NCBI GenBank assembly: GCA_965227335.1
Contig: CBDDFV010000012.1
Span: 124,001 to 188,000 of the forward strand
Length of the DNA stretch: 64,000 nt
Direction of reading: 5' to 3'
From: CBDDFV01 sp965227335
GTDB lineage: Bacteria; Planctomycetota; Phycisphaerae; Phycisphaerales; SM1A02
Part shown: in pieces, positions 1 through 8,279 of the stretch
Layout: the number at the start of each line of letters is the position of its first letter
How positions within the stretch are numbered: the stretch's first letter is position 1
Notes under the pieces: model-generated
Told to the model about the DNA's origin: nothing
The model's database searches: none
The model's input: only the letters and a program-made list of their open reading frames with translations
Made by a program: the position numbers and the translations under genes

Positions 1-1055
1 CGCAGGCCGTCGGGGTTGAGTCCGTAGCCGGTGATGACCGTGCCGTCGGCGGAGACGGCGTTGGCGCGAAGGAGGCGCCAGCCGGCGAGTTCAGCCGCGA
101 GGCCGTGGTCATTGACGAGGACGTCCTGCAGTTTGCGCATCCCGTCGGCTTCGGTCCAGATGAACGCATCGGCGTCGGTCTGCGAATCGGCGGTGTTGCC
201 GACGCCCACGATCACCGCGCCGTCCGCGCTGAGATCCAGCGCCCATGAATCAAACACGCCGCCCGGCAGATCGCCGAGGCCGACCATGCCGGAGGACGCC
301 GTCCAGCGGAACGCTTCGTACCCGTTGTCCGAGGCGCCGTACCCGATGACCACGTCGGCATCGGGCGTGACGCCCACCGCCCACGCGTTGAAGATCCCGC
401 CCGGCAGATCGCCAAGACCGACGAGACCGGCGGACGCGGTCCACAGCGTCGCCTCCCAGCCGGCGGGACTGATCGATGCGCCGGCGATGGCGCTCGCGTC
501 CACGTTGCACCCGCCGGCGATGCCGCTCGTCGCGCCGGGAAGCAGACCGAGATCGACGTAGCCGTCCTCCGCCGTCCACCGGTAACACTCGAAGCGACCA
601 TCGCTCCGTCGCGCATCGCCGATCACCACCCGCCCGTCGGCGGACATGTCGGCGACGAGGTTGTACCCGTCGCCGTCCGCGACGTCGTCGAGTTCGACGA
701 GTCCCGTATACGGCGTCCACACGAACGGGGCGAAGCCGGCGCCGTTGTCGCCCGTGCCGGCGAGCGCGGCGCCATGGCCGGCGACGCCCGGCGGGTAGCA
801 GTTGACGCCGCCGCCGGGCAGGTCCCCGATCGACACCAGGCCGGTCGTCAGCGACCAGCGAAAGCCCTCGACCCCCGCCTCCGTCACGCCGACGCCGACC
901 ACCGCCGTCCCGTCGGGCGAGACGTTGAAGCCGGCGCTGTCGAAGGCGCCGCCCGCGAGATCGCCCAGGGGAATGAAGTCGGCGGCGAAGAGCGGGGACG
1001 CGGCGATGGTCGCGGCAACCGCTGCGCTCACGGAACTGACAGTGCCTCGATTCAT
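1..1055 (-). CDS. Secreted HAF-repeat protein, N-terminal part (runs off the window)
   Basis: The frame starts at an ATG (1053-1055, minus strand) with GGAGGAG seven bases upstream and stays open to base 1, giving about 351 codons without a stop. The N-terminus is a signal peptide (MNRGTVSS... with an alanine-rich core and likely cleavage after SPLFAA). The rest is a run of HAF-type repeats of about 50 residues. Each carries a (I/L)GDLPGG turn, a phrase such as FNAWAVGV or FDSWALDL, then a 'DGAVIVGVG'-like strand and an 'AFRWT' strand, as in beta-propeller-like secreted proteins. No catalytic residues are recognisable. The C-terminus lies outside the window; a dockerin-like tail like that of the gene at 8746-10107 is likely but unseen. 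Confidence 0.8.
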   Translation of the reverse strand, partial: MNRGTVSSVSAAVAATIAASPLFAADFIPLGDLAGGAFDSAGFNVSPDGTAVVGVGVTEAGVEGFRWSLTTGLVSIGDLPGGGVNCYPPGVAGHGAALAGTGDNGAGFAPFVWTPYTGLVELDDVADGDGYNLVADMSADGRVVIGDARRSDGRFECYRWTAEDGYVDLGLLPGATSGIAGGCNVDASAIAGASISPAGWEATLWTASAGLVGLGDLPGGIFNAWAVGVTPDADVVIGYGASDNGYEAFRWTASSGMVGLGDLPGGVFDSWALDLSADGAVIVGVGNTADSQTDADAFIWTEADGMRKLQDVLVNDHGLAAELAGWRLLRANAVSADGTVITGYGLNPDGL

Positions 1056-1182
1056 GACGGAACTCCTCCACGCGGGAAAAAACGGTCCTCACGTCCGAAA
1101 ACGACAGATCCACTCGCCCGGCGCAATGAAAGTCCCGCGGAGACCTCGCCCGTGATTCTGGCCCGCACCCCCGCCCGGCCCG

Positions 1183-1188
1183 TAAGAT
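1183..1188 (+). promoter_or_regulatory. -10-like TAAGAT just before panB (leaderless start)
   Basis: TAAGAT lies six bases before the panB ATG and no Shine-Dalgarno precedes that ATG. Transcription starting about seven bases after the hexamer would begin at the start codon. No -35 match is visible. Confidence 0.4.
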
Positions 1189-1194
1189 GACTCC

Positions 1195-2070
1195 ATGACG
1201 ATGGCTCCCTCCGGCCCGCCGGCGACCACGACCACCTCCGAGCAGGACATCGGCGCCGCCCGCCCCATCACGATCCGAACCCTCCGACGCCTCGCCGCCC
1301 GGGGCGAAACGTTCGCGTGCCTGACCTGCTACGACGCCATCACCGCACGCTGGCTCGAAGCGGCGGGGATCCCCGTGCTCCTCGTCGGCGACACCGCCGC
1401 GGAAATGGTCCTCGGACTCCCCGGCACCATCCACGCCCCGCTCGACTTCCTCGTGATGCTGACCGCCGCGGTGAAGCGCGGCGCCCCGTCGCGCTTCGTG
1501 ATGGGCGACATGCCGTTCATGAGTTACCAGGCGGACGAATCCGAAGCGCTTCACAACGCGGCGCGATTCCTCACCGACGGACGCGCCGACGCCGTCAAGC
1601 TCGAGGTCGACGCCACCTTCGCCACGCTCGTGCGACAGATGGATCGCGCCGGCATTCCCGTCGTCGCGCATATCGGATCACGGCCCCAGCATGCGAAACA
1701 CGACGGCGGCTACCGGGCCGTGGGGAAGACGAGCAACGAAGCCCGCGCGCTCATCGACGCGGCGCGGATCCTCGAAGACGCCGGGGCCCAGATGATCCTC
1801 ATCGAAGCGACGCCGAACGAAGTGGCGGAGCGGATCGTGGAGGCGACGTCGGTCCCGGTGATCGGGTGCGGCGGGGGCGTGGCGTGTCACGGGCAGATCG
1901 TGGTGCTGCAGGACCTGCTCGGCCTGACCTCCTGGCAGCCGGCGTTCGCCCGTCCCGTGGCGTCGATCGGTGATCAGATTGCCGACGCCGCGCGAATCTG
2001 GGGGGACAAGGTCCGACGAAGAGATCTGGGCGAGCACCCCTACCACATGGACGAGGGGGAGTCGATCTGA
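1195..2070 (+). CDS. panB: 3-methyl-2-oxobutanoate hydroxymethyltransferase (ketopantoate synthase)
   Basis: PanB transfers a hydroxymethyl group from 5,10-methylene-THF to 2-oxoisovalerate, the first committed step of pantothenate and CoA synthesis, in the cytosol. The 291-residue protein carries the family hallmarks: the metal-binding aspartates in VGD (D66) and MGDMPF (D105), the VKLE segment (K135, E137), a glycine-rich HIG/GGY region near 160-172, and the catalytic-glutamate region ILIEATP (E204). The C-terminal motif is GCGGGVACHGQIVVLQDLLGL, where typical PanB has GIGAG.xxDGQ.LVxxDLLG, so two usually conserved positions differ. An extra N-terminal stretch of about 25 residues is Ala/Thr-rich. 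ATG 1195 is chosen because of the -10-like hexamer just upstream; ATG 1201 is possible. No pan neighbours are present. Confidence 0.92.
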   Translation: MTMAPSGPPATTTTSEQDIGAARPITIRTLRRLAARGETFACLTCYDAITARWLEAAGIPVLLVGDTAAEMVLGLPGTIHAPLDFLVMLTAAVKRGAPSRFVMGDMPFMSYQADESEALHNAARFLTDGRADAVKLEVDATFATLVRQMDRAGIPVVAHIGSRPQHAKHDGGYRAVGKTSNEARALIDAARILEDAGAQMILIEATPNEVAERIVEATSVPVIGCGGGVACHGQIVVLQDLLGLTSWQPAFARPVASIGDQIADAARIWGDKVRRRDLGEHPYHMDEGESI

Positions 2071-2240
2071 CGGCCCGTACCCGGTGAAACCTCCGGAACA
2101 CTCGTCGGAACAACTGTTCGTGCCTGAACGCGGCGGGCCCCGGCCGGCCGAAGCTGGAATACACGGCGTCGTCGCCCGTTGGACCCGACGCCGACCCGGA
2201 CCCGATCGGACCAGCGGATCGAGCCGGAACCCACGGGAAG

Positions 2241-3674
2241 ATGCCCATGCCGAAACTGAGTCACTACGGACCGAGCCTCGTCGTCCTGGGCGCCGCGGCG
2301 GTCGTGCTGTTCGCCGGTCCGCGGGCCATCCGCGAGATCACCTTCGAGCAACAGCGGGCGAACATCCAGCTCGCCGAGAACCGTCTGCAGGCGAACCCCA
2401 TCCTCGAACAGCTCAACGCCGCGTATCGCGACGTCACCACGCTGGTGGCGCCGTCGGTCGTGTACATCTCCACCCAGACGCAGGTCCCGGGACCGCGGGG
2501 CGTGCGGACGATCGGCTCTTCCGGCTCCGGCTGGATCTACGACGCCCGCGGACACATCGTCACCAACGCCCACGTAGTCGATGGCGCGGACCAGATTGAA
2601 GTGCAGCTCGCCAGCGGCGAGTTGTACCCCGCGAAACTCGTCGGACTCGACCTCCAGACCGACATCGCCGTCATCCGCATCGACTCCGATCGGATCATTC
2701 CCGCCACGCGCGGCAGCCTCGACGAACTCCAGCAGGGCGACATCGTCTTCGCCTTCGGCTCGCCGTTCGACTTCCGCTTCTCGATGTCCAAGGGCGTCGT
2801 GTCGGGGCTCGGACGGACGACGATGGTCGACATCGAATACCAGAACTTCATCCAGACCGACGCCGCGATCAACCCCGGCAACTCCGGCGGTCCGCTCACC
2901 AACATCTACGGACGCGTGATCGGCATGAACACCGCGATCGCCACCGGCGCGACGCAGCCGCAGGAGGAAGGGCAGTTCGCGGGCATCGGCCTCGCCATCC
3001 CGATCGCCATGATCGACAACGTCGCCACCCAGCTCATCGAGCGGGGCGAGGTCGAGCGCGGCTACATGGGCGTGCAGATCGTCGACATCGACCGCGATCG
3101 CGCCGCCACCGCGCGACAACGCGGGTTCAACGGGAACGGCGTGGAGGTCGCGGCGGTCGTGGCCGAGAGCCCCGCCGACGCCGCGGGCCTTCAGCGCGGC
3201 GACATCGTGATCGCCGTCAATGGCGAGGACGTCGGCCGGCTCAAGCAACTGTTGTCGCAGATCTCCTCCAACCGGCCGGGCGACACGATCGACCTCGGCG
3301 TGTGGCGGGACGGGGAGCTGCTCGATCTGCAGGTGACGCTCGCGACGCTGACGCCCCGTGAGTTCGCGCCGGAAGTGGCGCGGTTCCTCAGCCGCGCCGG
3401 CTTCGAGAACCTCACCACGCTGACCTCCGACAAGGCCGACGAGATCGGCGTGGCGTTCGAGCGTGGCGTGCTGGTGGAGCAGTTGCGTCGGGACAGTCCC
3501 GCCGCGCAGACGATCCCGGTCCGCTCGGTCATCGTGGCGGTGCAGGGAGAGCCCGTCCGCACGGTGAACGAGTTCTACGCCCGCCTCGAACGGGCGGCGC
3601 GTCTGATCCAGAGCGGCGTGTACATGACGGTTCGCACGCCGGAAGGCGACCTGGTCGAGGTGCCGATCTCGTGA
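2241..3674 (+). CDS. Membrane-anchored HtrA/DegP-type serine protease with PDZ domains
   Basis: HtrA proteases degrade or sense misfolded proteins in the periplasm. An uncleaved N-terminal membrane anchor (about residues 10-30) is followed by a trypsin-like domain with the full triad: H111 in TNAHVV, D141 in LQTDIAV and S215 in NPGNSGGPL. A PDZ domain follows (about 255-360, with YMGVQI and GLQRGDIVIAVNG). A second, more divergent PDZ-like domain lies at about 375-470. At 477 residues the length is normal for a two-PDZ HtrA. ATGs at 2241 and 2247 are both possible; neither has a strong Shine-Dalgarno. The stop codon overlaps the GTG start of the next gene (GTGA), suggesting coupled translation with the ABC ATPase. 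A palindrome-like GAACAACTGTTC lies about 120 bases upstream. Confidence 0.93.
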   Translation: MPMPKLSHYGPSLVVLGAAAVVLFAGPRAIREITFEQQRANIQLAENRLQANPILEQLNAAYRDVTTLVAPSVVYISTQTQVPGPRGVRTIGSSGSGWIYDARGHIVTNAHVVDGADQIEVQLASGELYPAKLVGLDLQTDIAVIRIDSDRIIPATRGSLDELQQGDIVFAFGSPFDFRFSMSKGVVSGLGRTTMVDIEYQNFIQTDAAINPGNSGGPLTNIYGRVIGMNTAIATGATQPQEEGQFAGIGLAIPIAMIDNVATQLIERGEVERGYMGVQIVDIDRDRAATARQRGFNGNGVEVAAVVAESPADAAGLQRGDIVIAVNGEDVGRLKQLLSQISSNRPGDTIDLGVWRDGELLDLQVTLATLTPREFAPEVARFLSRAGFENLTTLTSDKADEIGVAFERGVLVEQLRRDSPAAQTIPVRSVIVAVQGEPVRTVNEFYARLERAARLIQSGVYMTVRTPEGDLVEVPIS

Positions 3675-4504
3675 CCTCCGCCGCGCCGGCGACGGCGACC
3701 GAACCCACGACGCCCGAGGCCCCTCCGCTGCTGGAAGTGCGTGACCTGTGCACGTGGTTCCCGGTGCGATCGGGGATTCTGCAGCGGACGACCGATCATG
3801 TGAAGGCGGTCGACGGGGTGTCGTTTCATCTCAACCGGGGCGAGACGCTCGGCCTCGTCGGGGAGTCCGGGTGCGGCAAGACGACGGTGGGACGCACGAT
3901 CCTCCGGCTGGTCCCCGCCACGAGCGGGTCGGTCGTGTTCGAGGGTCGGTCCGTCCTTGACCTCGACCGGGAGGCGATGCGGCTGCTGCGGCGCGACATG
4001 CAGATCATCTTCCAGGATCCCGCCGGCGCGATGAACCCGCGGATGCGGATCGGGAAGATCGTCGGCGAACCGCTGGAAGTCCACGGCCTGAAGAAGGGCG
4101 ATGCACTGCGGGCGGAGGTCGAGCAGATGCTCGAACGGTGCGGTCTGTGGAAAGAGGCCGCGGACCGATACCCGCACGAGTTGTCCGGCGGTCAGAAGCA
4201 GCGGGCGTGCATCGCGCGGGCGCTGACCCTCCGCCCGAAGCTCATCATCTGCGACGAACCGACGTCCGCCCTCGACGTGTCGATCCAGTCGCAGATCCTG
4301 AACCTGCTGAGCGATCTGCAGGACGAGTTCGATCTCTCGTACCTCTTCGTCAGTCACGACATGGCGGTCATTCACCACATCTGCGACCGGATCGCCGTGA
4401 TGTACGGCGGGAAGATCGTCGAGATGGGCGCGCGGGACCAGATCATCCACGACCCGCAGCACGACTACACGAAGACGCTCCTCGCCGCGGCGCCGACGGT
4501 CTAG
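3671..4504 (+). CDS. Oligopeptide/dipeptide ABC transporter ATP-binding protein (OppF/DppF type)
   Basis: This ATPase would energise import of peptides or similar small solutes through an inner-membrane permease pair. It has Walker A GESGCGKT (64-71), the Q-loop in IIFQDPAGAMNPRM, the signature LSGGQKQR (171-178), Walker B LIICDEPTSALD (191-202) and the SHDM H-loop. It also has the OppF-style N-terminal 'WFPV' segment and the C-terminal 'HDYTKTLLAAAP' tail. The GTG start overlaps the protease stop. No permease, OppD or binding-protein gene is adjacent, so its partners must be encoded elsewhere, or it was separated from its operon. The family call is secure; the substrate is unknown. Confidence 0.93.
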   Translation: MTSAAPATATEPTTPEAPPLLEVRDLCTWFPVRSGILQRTTDHVKAVDGVSFHLNRGETLGLVGESGCGKTTVGRTILRLVPATSGSVVFEGRSVLDLDREAMRLLRRDMQIIFQDPAGAMNPRMRIGKIVGEPLEVHGLKKGDALRAEVEQMLERCGLWKEAADRYPHELSGGQKQRACIARALTLRPKLIICDEPTSALDVSIQSQILNLLSDLQDEFDLSYLFVSHDMAVIHHICDRIAVMYGGKIVEMGARDQIIHDPQHDYTKTLLAAAPTV

Positions 4505-4515
4505 GCCGACGCCAG

Positions 4516-4534
4516 CCCCCGCCTCCGGCGGGGG
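4516..4534. repeat. REP-like GC palindrome after a stop codon
   Basis: cccccgcc-tcc-ggcggggg forms an 8-bp stem right after the ABC ATPase stop at 4504. It lacks a T-run, so it is not a classic terminator. The same palindrome family recurs at 52784, 52975 and 58656. Confidence 0.6.
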
Positions 4535-4672
4535 ACTCGAACAATTGACAGGCATGAGCAGCGTCGACCGACGCCCGAACGCACGTGCAGCCGCCACGAT
4601 CTGTTCTGCGGTGGTCGATGGCGGCGATGGGTGAGCACCGTGACAGACGCGTCGGTCGATGACGGATCGGGG

Positions 4673-4798
4673 CCGTCACCCGCCGGAGGCACGCCGTCCC
4701 CCGCCGGAGGCAAGCCGTCTCCCGGCGGAAGCAAGCCGTCCCCCGCCGGAGGCAAGCCGTCACCCGGCGGAAGCAAGCCGTCCCCCGCCGGAGGCGGG
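4673..4798. repeat. 21-bp tandem repeat, six copies
   Basis: Six consecutive 21-bp units of the form ccgtc(a/c/t)cccgccggaggcaag alternate two variants (cgccggagg and cggcggaag). Each unit contains the core of the REP-like palindrome at 4516, so the array may be an expanded copy of it. It fills most of the gap between the ABC ATPase and the deaminase stop at 4810. It is open on both strands (7-residue SPAGGKP-type repeats), but I see no start signal to support translation. Confidence 0.9.
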
Positions 4799-4809
4799 GG
4801 CTTGGTGGG

Positions 4810-5259
4810 TCAGGCGTCGGCGCGGGCCGCGCGGAAGAACGCCGCGCATTCCTCCGCGAGGACATCGCCCGTCACCGCGATCGGCGGATCCGCGTCGGCG
4901 AGTACCTCTGTCGTGCGGGGCGCCAGCTGGCGCCAGCCGTGATCGACCAGCCACGGGATCGAGACGCCGTAGACGATGCGGTCGAGCTTCGCCCAGAAGC
5001 ACGCGGCGGCGCACATCGGGCAGGGCTCGGCCGTCGTGAACAACGCGAGCGTCCGACCCGCGCGATCGACCTCCGCGGACGCCAGCGCCCGGATCGCCGC
5101 GATCTCGCCGTGGAGCGTGGGATCGTGCGAGGCGTCGTTGACGCCGCGGGCGACGATCTCGCCGGCGTCGACATCCACGATCACCGCCCCGAACGGCGCG
5201 CGGGGATTGCGCCCCGCCTCCTCCAGCGCGGCGTGCATCCAGCGGGCGTCGTCGTTCAC
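4810..5259 (-). CDS. Nucleoside/nucleobase deaminase (CDA superfamily)
   Basis: This zinc-dependent enzyme hydrolyses an exocyclic amine from a base or nucleoside. The zinc and catalytic motifs are H50-G-E52 in 'TLHGEIAAI' and P-C80-P-M-C83. The HGE form, rather than the common HAE, resembles yeast cytosine deaminase and its bacterial relatives more than TadA. The protein has 149 residues, normal for guanine/cytosine deaminases. The start is GTG at 5259, nine bases after the lptB stop, so it is probably co-transcribed with lptB. The substrate (guanine, cytosine or another base) cannot be decided from sequence alone. Confidence 0.85.
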   Translation of the reverse strand: MNDDARWMHAALEEAGRNPRAPFGAVIVDVDAGEIVARGVNDASHDPTLHGEIAAIRALASAEVDRAGRTLALFTTAEPCPMCAAACFWAKLDRIVYGVSIPWLVDHGWRQLAPRTTEVLADADPPIAVTGDVLAEECAAFFRAARADA

Positions 5260-5268
5260 GCGGCCGCC

Positions 5269-6006
5269 TCAGTGATCAAACTCGTCCCCCCGGAACGTCG
5301 ACGCGAGGTACGCGTCGCGCACCATCGGATCGTTGATGATGTCCCGCGGGGGTCCCTCGCGCAGGTTCTTGCCTTCGTGAATGATGTACGCACGGTCGCA
5401 GATCCGCAGCGTCTGCTGGACGTTGTGGTCCGTGACCAGCATCGCGATCCCCTCGCCCGCGAGGCGGCGAACCTCGTCCTGGAGTTCTTCGACCGTGTGC
5501 GGGTCGACGGCGGCGAAGGGCTCGTCGAGCAGCATCAGCTTGGGGCGGGTGATCAGCGCCCGCGCGATCTCCAGACGCCGGCGCTCCCCGCCTGAACACG
5601 TGTACGCCTGCTCGTTCGCCTTCTTCTGGAGGCCGAACTGCGCAAGCAGCTCCCGCGCCCGCTCGCGACGGGCGTTGCGGGAGAGATCACGGGTCTCGAG
5701 GATCGCGAGGAGGTTCTGCTCCACCGTCATCTTGCGGAAGATGCTCGGCTCCTGGGCGAGATACCCCATGCCCTCCAGCGCGTGCTTGTACATCGGGAGA
5801 AACGTGACGTCGCGTCCGTTGAAGACGACCTGACCGCCCTCCGGCGTGATCATCCCCATCGTCATGCGGAAACTGGTCGTCTTGCCCGCCCCGTTGCGTC
5901 CGAGCAGACCGACGATCTCGCCCGGGTTCACCTCGAAGCTCACCTCGTCGACGACCCGACGCCCCCCGTACGCCTTCACCAGCTTGTTCGCAAGCAGCAA
6001 CGCCAT
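5269..6006 (-). CDS. lptB: LPS export ABC transporter ATP-binding protein LptB
   Basis: LptB powers extraction of LPS from the inner membrane by LptFG and its passage over the Lpt bridge. The 245-residue protein has Walker A GRNGAGKT (36-43), the LptB-like Q-loop LAQEPSIFRKMTVEQN, signature SGGERRRLEIARAL (C137 replaces the usual Leu), Walker B LMLLDEPFAAVDP, and the TDHNV H-loop with the 'RAYIIHEG' tail of this family. lptA, lptC and the permease genes are not adjacent. The ATG at 6006 has a TACACT -10-like hexamer eight bases upstream and no Shine-Dalgarno. The gene implies an LPS-bearing outer membrane. Confidence 0.93.
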   Translation of the reverse strand: MALLLANKLVKAYGGRRVVDEVSFEVNPGEIVGLLGRNGAGKTTSFRMTMGMITPEGGQVVFNGRDVTFLPMYKHALEGMGYLAQEPSIFRKMTVEQNLLAILETRDLSRNARRERARELLAQFGLQKKANEQAYTCSGGERRRLEIARALITRPKLMLLDEPFAAVDPHTVEELQDEVRRLAGEGIAMLVTDHNVQQTLRICDRAYIIHEGKNLREGPPRDIINDPMVRDAYLASTFRGDEFDH

Positions 6007-6014
6007 GACGCACC

Positions 6015-6020
6015 AGTGTA
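6015..6020 (-). promoter_or_regulatory. -10-like TACACT just before lptB
   Basis: Minus-strand TACACT with an 8-base gap to the lptB ATG and no ribosome-binding site: a likely leaderless or near-leaderless start. Confidence 0.4.
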
Positions 6021-6141
6021 GCGACGACCCCGTCCCACGTTCATCCGACCGCCCGCGACGCCGGCCCCTCCGCGAATCATCGACTCCCGCGCGCGCAGTA
6101 ACACCCCCAGCGCGGCGACCCCCGGGGGACGCGACGCCCGT

Positions 6142-6585
6142 TTACACGAATCGGATGGTCAGCGGATAGCGGAAGTACTCGCCGTTGCCAGCGGCGATCG
6201 AGCCGCGAATGGTGCAGACGACCGCGACGATCCACAGGACGACCGGCACGATGAACGTCCAGAACAGCAGCAGCGACCAGAGGGCCAGACTCAGCTGGAA
6301 GTTCATCGACTCGCGACCGTGGTCGTCGACGAAGACGCTCTTCTCCTTGCGGACCAGCCACACCACCAGGGCGGGGATGACCGAGAGCAACGCCCCGCCG
6401 AACAACAGCACCACCAGCGGACCCAGATGGGCCGCCAGCGCGTAGTTGCGATCCTCCGACGCGAGACTGTCGTCACGCAGACGACCGGCCGCGGAGACCT
6501 GCATCGTCGGGCGCGGCTCACCCGCGGGGGCGTCGGGACGGGCGGCGAAGTCGTGCATCGAAGGAGCGGGCATCACAGTGCTCAT
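6142..6585 (-). CDS. DUF4870 (Tic20-like) membrane protein
   Basis: A small inner-membrane protein of unknown role. After a 50-residue hydrophilic N-terminus it has the DUF4870 pattern: a first helix (AAHLGPLVVLLFGGALLSVIPALVVWLV), the charged KxxSxFVDDHGRESMNFQ loop, two closely spaced helices (LALWSLLLFWTFIVPVVLWIVAVV), then the short C-terminal GEYFRYPLTIRFV. ATG 6585 is preferred over an upstream start at 6621 because AGGAT precedes it and the extension looks non-coding. It stands alone on the minus strand; nothing nearby suggests a partner. Confidence 0.85.
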   Translation of the reverse strand: MSTVMPAPSMHDFAARPDAPAGEPRPTMQVSAAGRLRDDSLASEDRNYALAAHLGPLVVLLFGGALLSVIPALVVWLVRKEKSVFVDDHGRESMNFQLSLALWSLLLFWTFIVPVVLWIVAVVCTIRGSIAAGNGEYFRYPLTIRFV

Positions 6586-6798
6586 GGGCGAATCCTGACC
6601 GAGGAATCGGCCCGCCCCCACCCGAATCGGCAGAGGGGACCCGTCAGCATCTCATTGGGATCCACCCATGTCGAGTTTCACCGCCGCGAACCGGGATTTC
6701 AAGGGAAAGATGACCGATTCGGGCCGTGCATCGCGACCCCGGACCCGCCCGACCGTGCGCACGCGGCGGACCGTGCCGGAAGCGCGGCTGTCGTCGCG

Positions 6799-6912
6799 GC
6801 CATGGTGAGAGCCATCGCGGCCATGGCGAACGTCGGCGCCGCGCTGGCGAAAGTCGTTGCCGCGCGGGCGAGAGACATTGCCGCGCTGGCGAGCGTCGAT
6901 GCCGCGCGGGGG
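6799..6912. repeat. Degenerate 21-bp tandem repeat
   Basis: About five units of the type gccgcgctggcgaaagtcgtt follow each other with a 21-base period (one unit is 18 bases). They lie between the DUF4870 gene and the stop of the next membrane-protein gene. Frames are open on both strands, but the predicted Arg/Gly/His-rich or Ala-rich peptides look like repeat translation, not a protein. Confidence 0.7.
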
Positions 6913-6920
6913 GCGTCGGA

Positions 6921-7892
6921 TCACGCCTCGGGGGCGTCGGTCCTCGGCTCGGCGGGGTCGTCGGTCGGCTCGGTGGGGTCGTCGGCGCCCTCGGGGGCGG
7001 TCTTGACGGGCTTCGCCTCGGCCGTCCACGCCTCGGGATGGTGCTGATGGGCCAGCGCCCCGACGATCTTGTCCATGTCCTGCTGCTTGTAGTCGTCGAG
7101 GATGACCTCCTCGCCGCCCGTCGTCTTCACCACCGCAATCGACTTGGACATCCAGCGGGACATGTCGATGCCCGCGATACTCGCGGCGGGGATCCGGCGA
7201 TCGGGCGTGACCAGGTCGCCATTGTCCTCCAACGTGCGCCGATCACGCGACGCCTTCCAGAAGCCCCACGCCAGCCACGGCACGAAGGGGAGACACAGCA
7301 TGTACGCCCACTGGAGCGGTCGGTCGTACGCGGCGGGCGGTCTCGCATCCTGGAGACGCGTCTGCCAGGCCTGCAGCGATTCGTACGCCTGCACGGCCTC
7401 CGGACGCAACGGGGCCCCGGGCTGACGCGCCGCGAGGGCGAACCGCACCACCAGCAGATCGCGGAACCACGACCAGTCCTTCGACGCCTTCAGGGCGGCG
7501 ACGAGTTCACGATCCGCATCGCTCACCGTGTCCGCGTTGGGCGCTTCGCCCATCACCTCGTCGCCGGCCAGCACCGTGAACTTGATGAACCATGACGCAT
7601 CGCTGCTGGTGAAGGTCGTTTCGAGCCCGGCGTCCGCCGCGACCCGGTCGAGCACCGCGTCCAGCGCCTCGGTGACCTCTTCCTGCGCTTCGTTGATGGT
7701 CTCCCGATCCGCCTCCACTTCGAAGGCGGGGGCGATGTTGCCCGCGGCCTCGAAGATCTCGTAGTTCCGTTCCCGGCGGGGGATCTCCACCACGTAGTCC
7801 CACACCCCCCAGAGGCCGAGGAGCAGGCAGATGCCGATCGTCAGCACCTGGGTCCAGAAGAATCGTGTGCGAAGCCTGGTGCGGATGGCCAT
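6921..7892 (-). CDS. Uncharacterised two-helix membrane protein
   Basis: A 323-residue protein I do not recognise. It has an N-terminal transmembrane helix (about 12-33, QVLTIGICLLLGLWGVWDYV), a soluble region of about 160 residues with a helical acidic stretch (EADRETINEAQEEVTEALDAVLDRV), a second membrane helix near 195-212 (LCLPFVPWLAWGFW), and a small alpha/beta C-terminal part. The tail is acidic, Pro/Glu/Asp-rich and probably disordered. The second half (DGDLVTPDRRIPAASIAGIDMSRW...VILDDYKQ) looks like a PH-like fold reading a membrane surface, but that is a guess. ATG 7892 has GGAGGATC upstream. Confidence 0.75.
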   Translation of the reverse strand: MAIRTRLRTRFFWTQVLTIGICLLLGLWGVWDYVVEIPRRERNYEIFEAAGNIAPAFEVEADRETINEAQEEVTEALDAVLDRVAADAGLETTFTSSDASWFIKFTVLAGDEVMGEAPNADTVSDADRELVAALKASKDWSWFRDLLVVRFALAARQPGAPLRPEAVQAYESLQAWQTRLQDARPPAAYDRPLQWAYMLCLPFVPWLAWGFWKASRDRRTLEDNGDLVTPDRRIPAASIAGIDMSRWMSKSIAVVKTTGGEEVILDDYKQQDMDKIVGALAHQHHPEAWTAEAKPVKTAPEGADDPTEPTDDPAEPRTDAPEA

Positions 7893-8279
7893 GGCGGGCG
7901 TGATCCTCCGGCGGTCGACGCCGCGAGACGTCGATCCGGCTGGGGCTGGGGCGAGAGCGGGCGCGACGGCGGGGCGACCCGGGCGGCCGTCCGTCGCCGG
8001 ACGAACCGATGGTGTCCGATACGAGCGACGGGGCGGGACCGTTCGTTCCTGGCGTGAGAATACCCCGCCCGCCGCTGCTCTGTCTCGACCATTCAGCCCC
8101 GTTTCTCCACGAGAACCCGGCGTCGAGGGCCCGATCAGGTCGCGTCGGGGCGGAACCGGGCCCGACCCGGCGGCAATTCATATGGAATACTGGGGGGTGA
8201 TCCGGGTCTTGATGAGCAGCGACCCGCCCGGCTGGGCGCTGGTCCGCCCCTGATCCTCTGATTTCCCTGGAGTGAACCC
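7893..8279. other. Divergent intergenic region, no gene seen
   Basis: This 387-base stretch separates the minus-strand membrane protein from the plus-strand lipoprotein. It should hold both promoters. Short open frames lack start signals. A locally AT-rich spot around 8176-8192 (attcatatggaatactg) is the best promoter candidate for the lipoprotein. Confidence 0.4.

Noticed and set aside
250..1671. Long minus-strand open frame of 473 codons over the HAF gene and panB
   Set aside because: It is Arg/His-rich with no motif and overlaps the clear panB and HAF coding frames; it is a by-product of high GC.
4631..4942. Plus-strand frame with SPAGGKPSPGG repeats
   Set aside because: It is simply the 21-bp array translated, has no ribosome-binding site, and runs antisense into the deaminase gene.
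6652..7029. Minus-strand frame with RQRGNVSRPRG-type repeats
   Set aside because: It overlaps the C-terminus of the membrane protein at 6921 in another frame and reflects the 21-bp repeat; composition is not protein-like.
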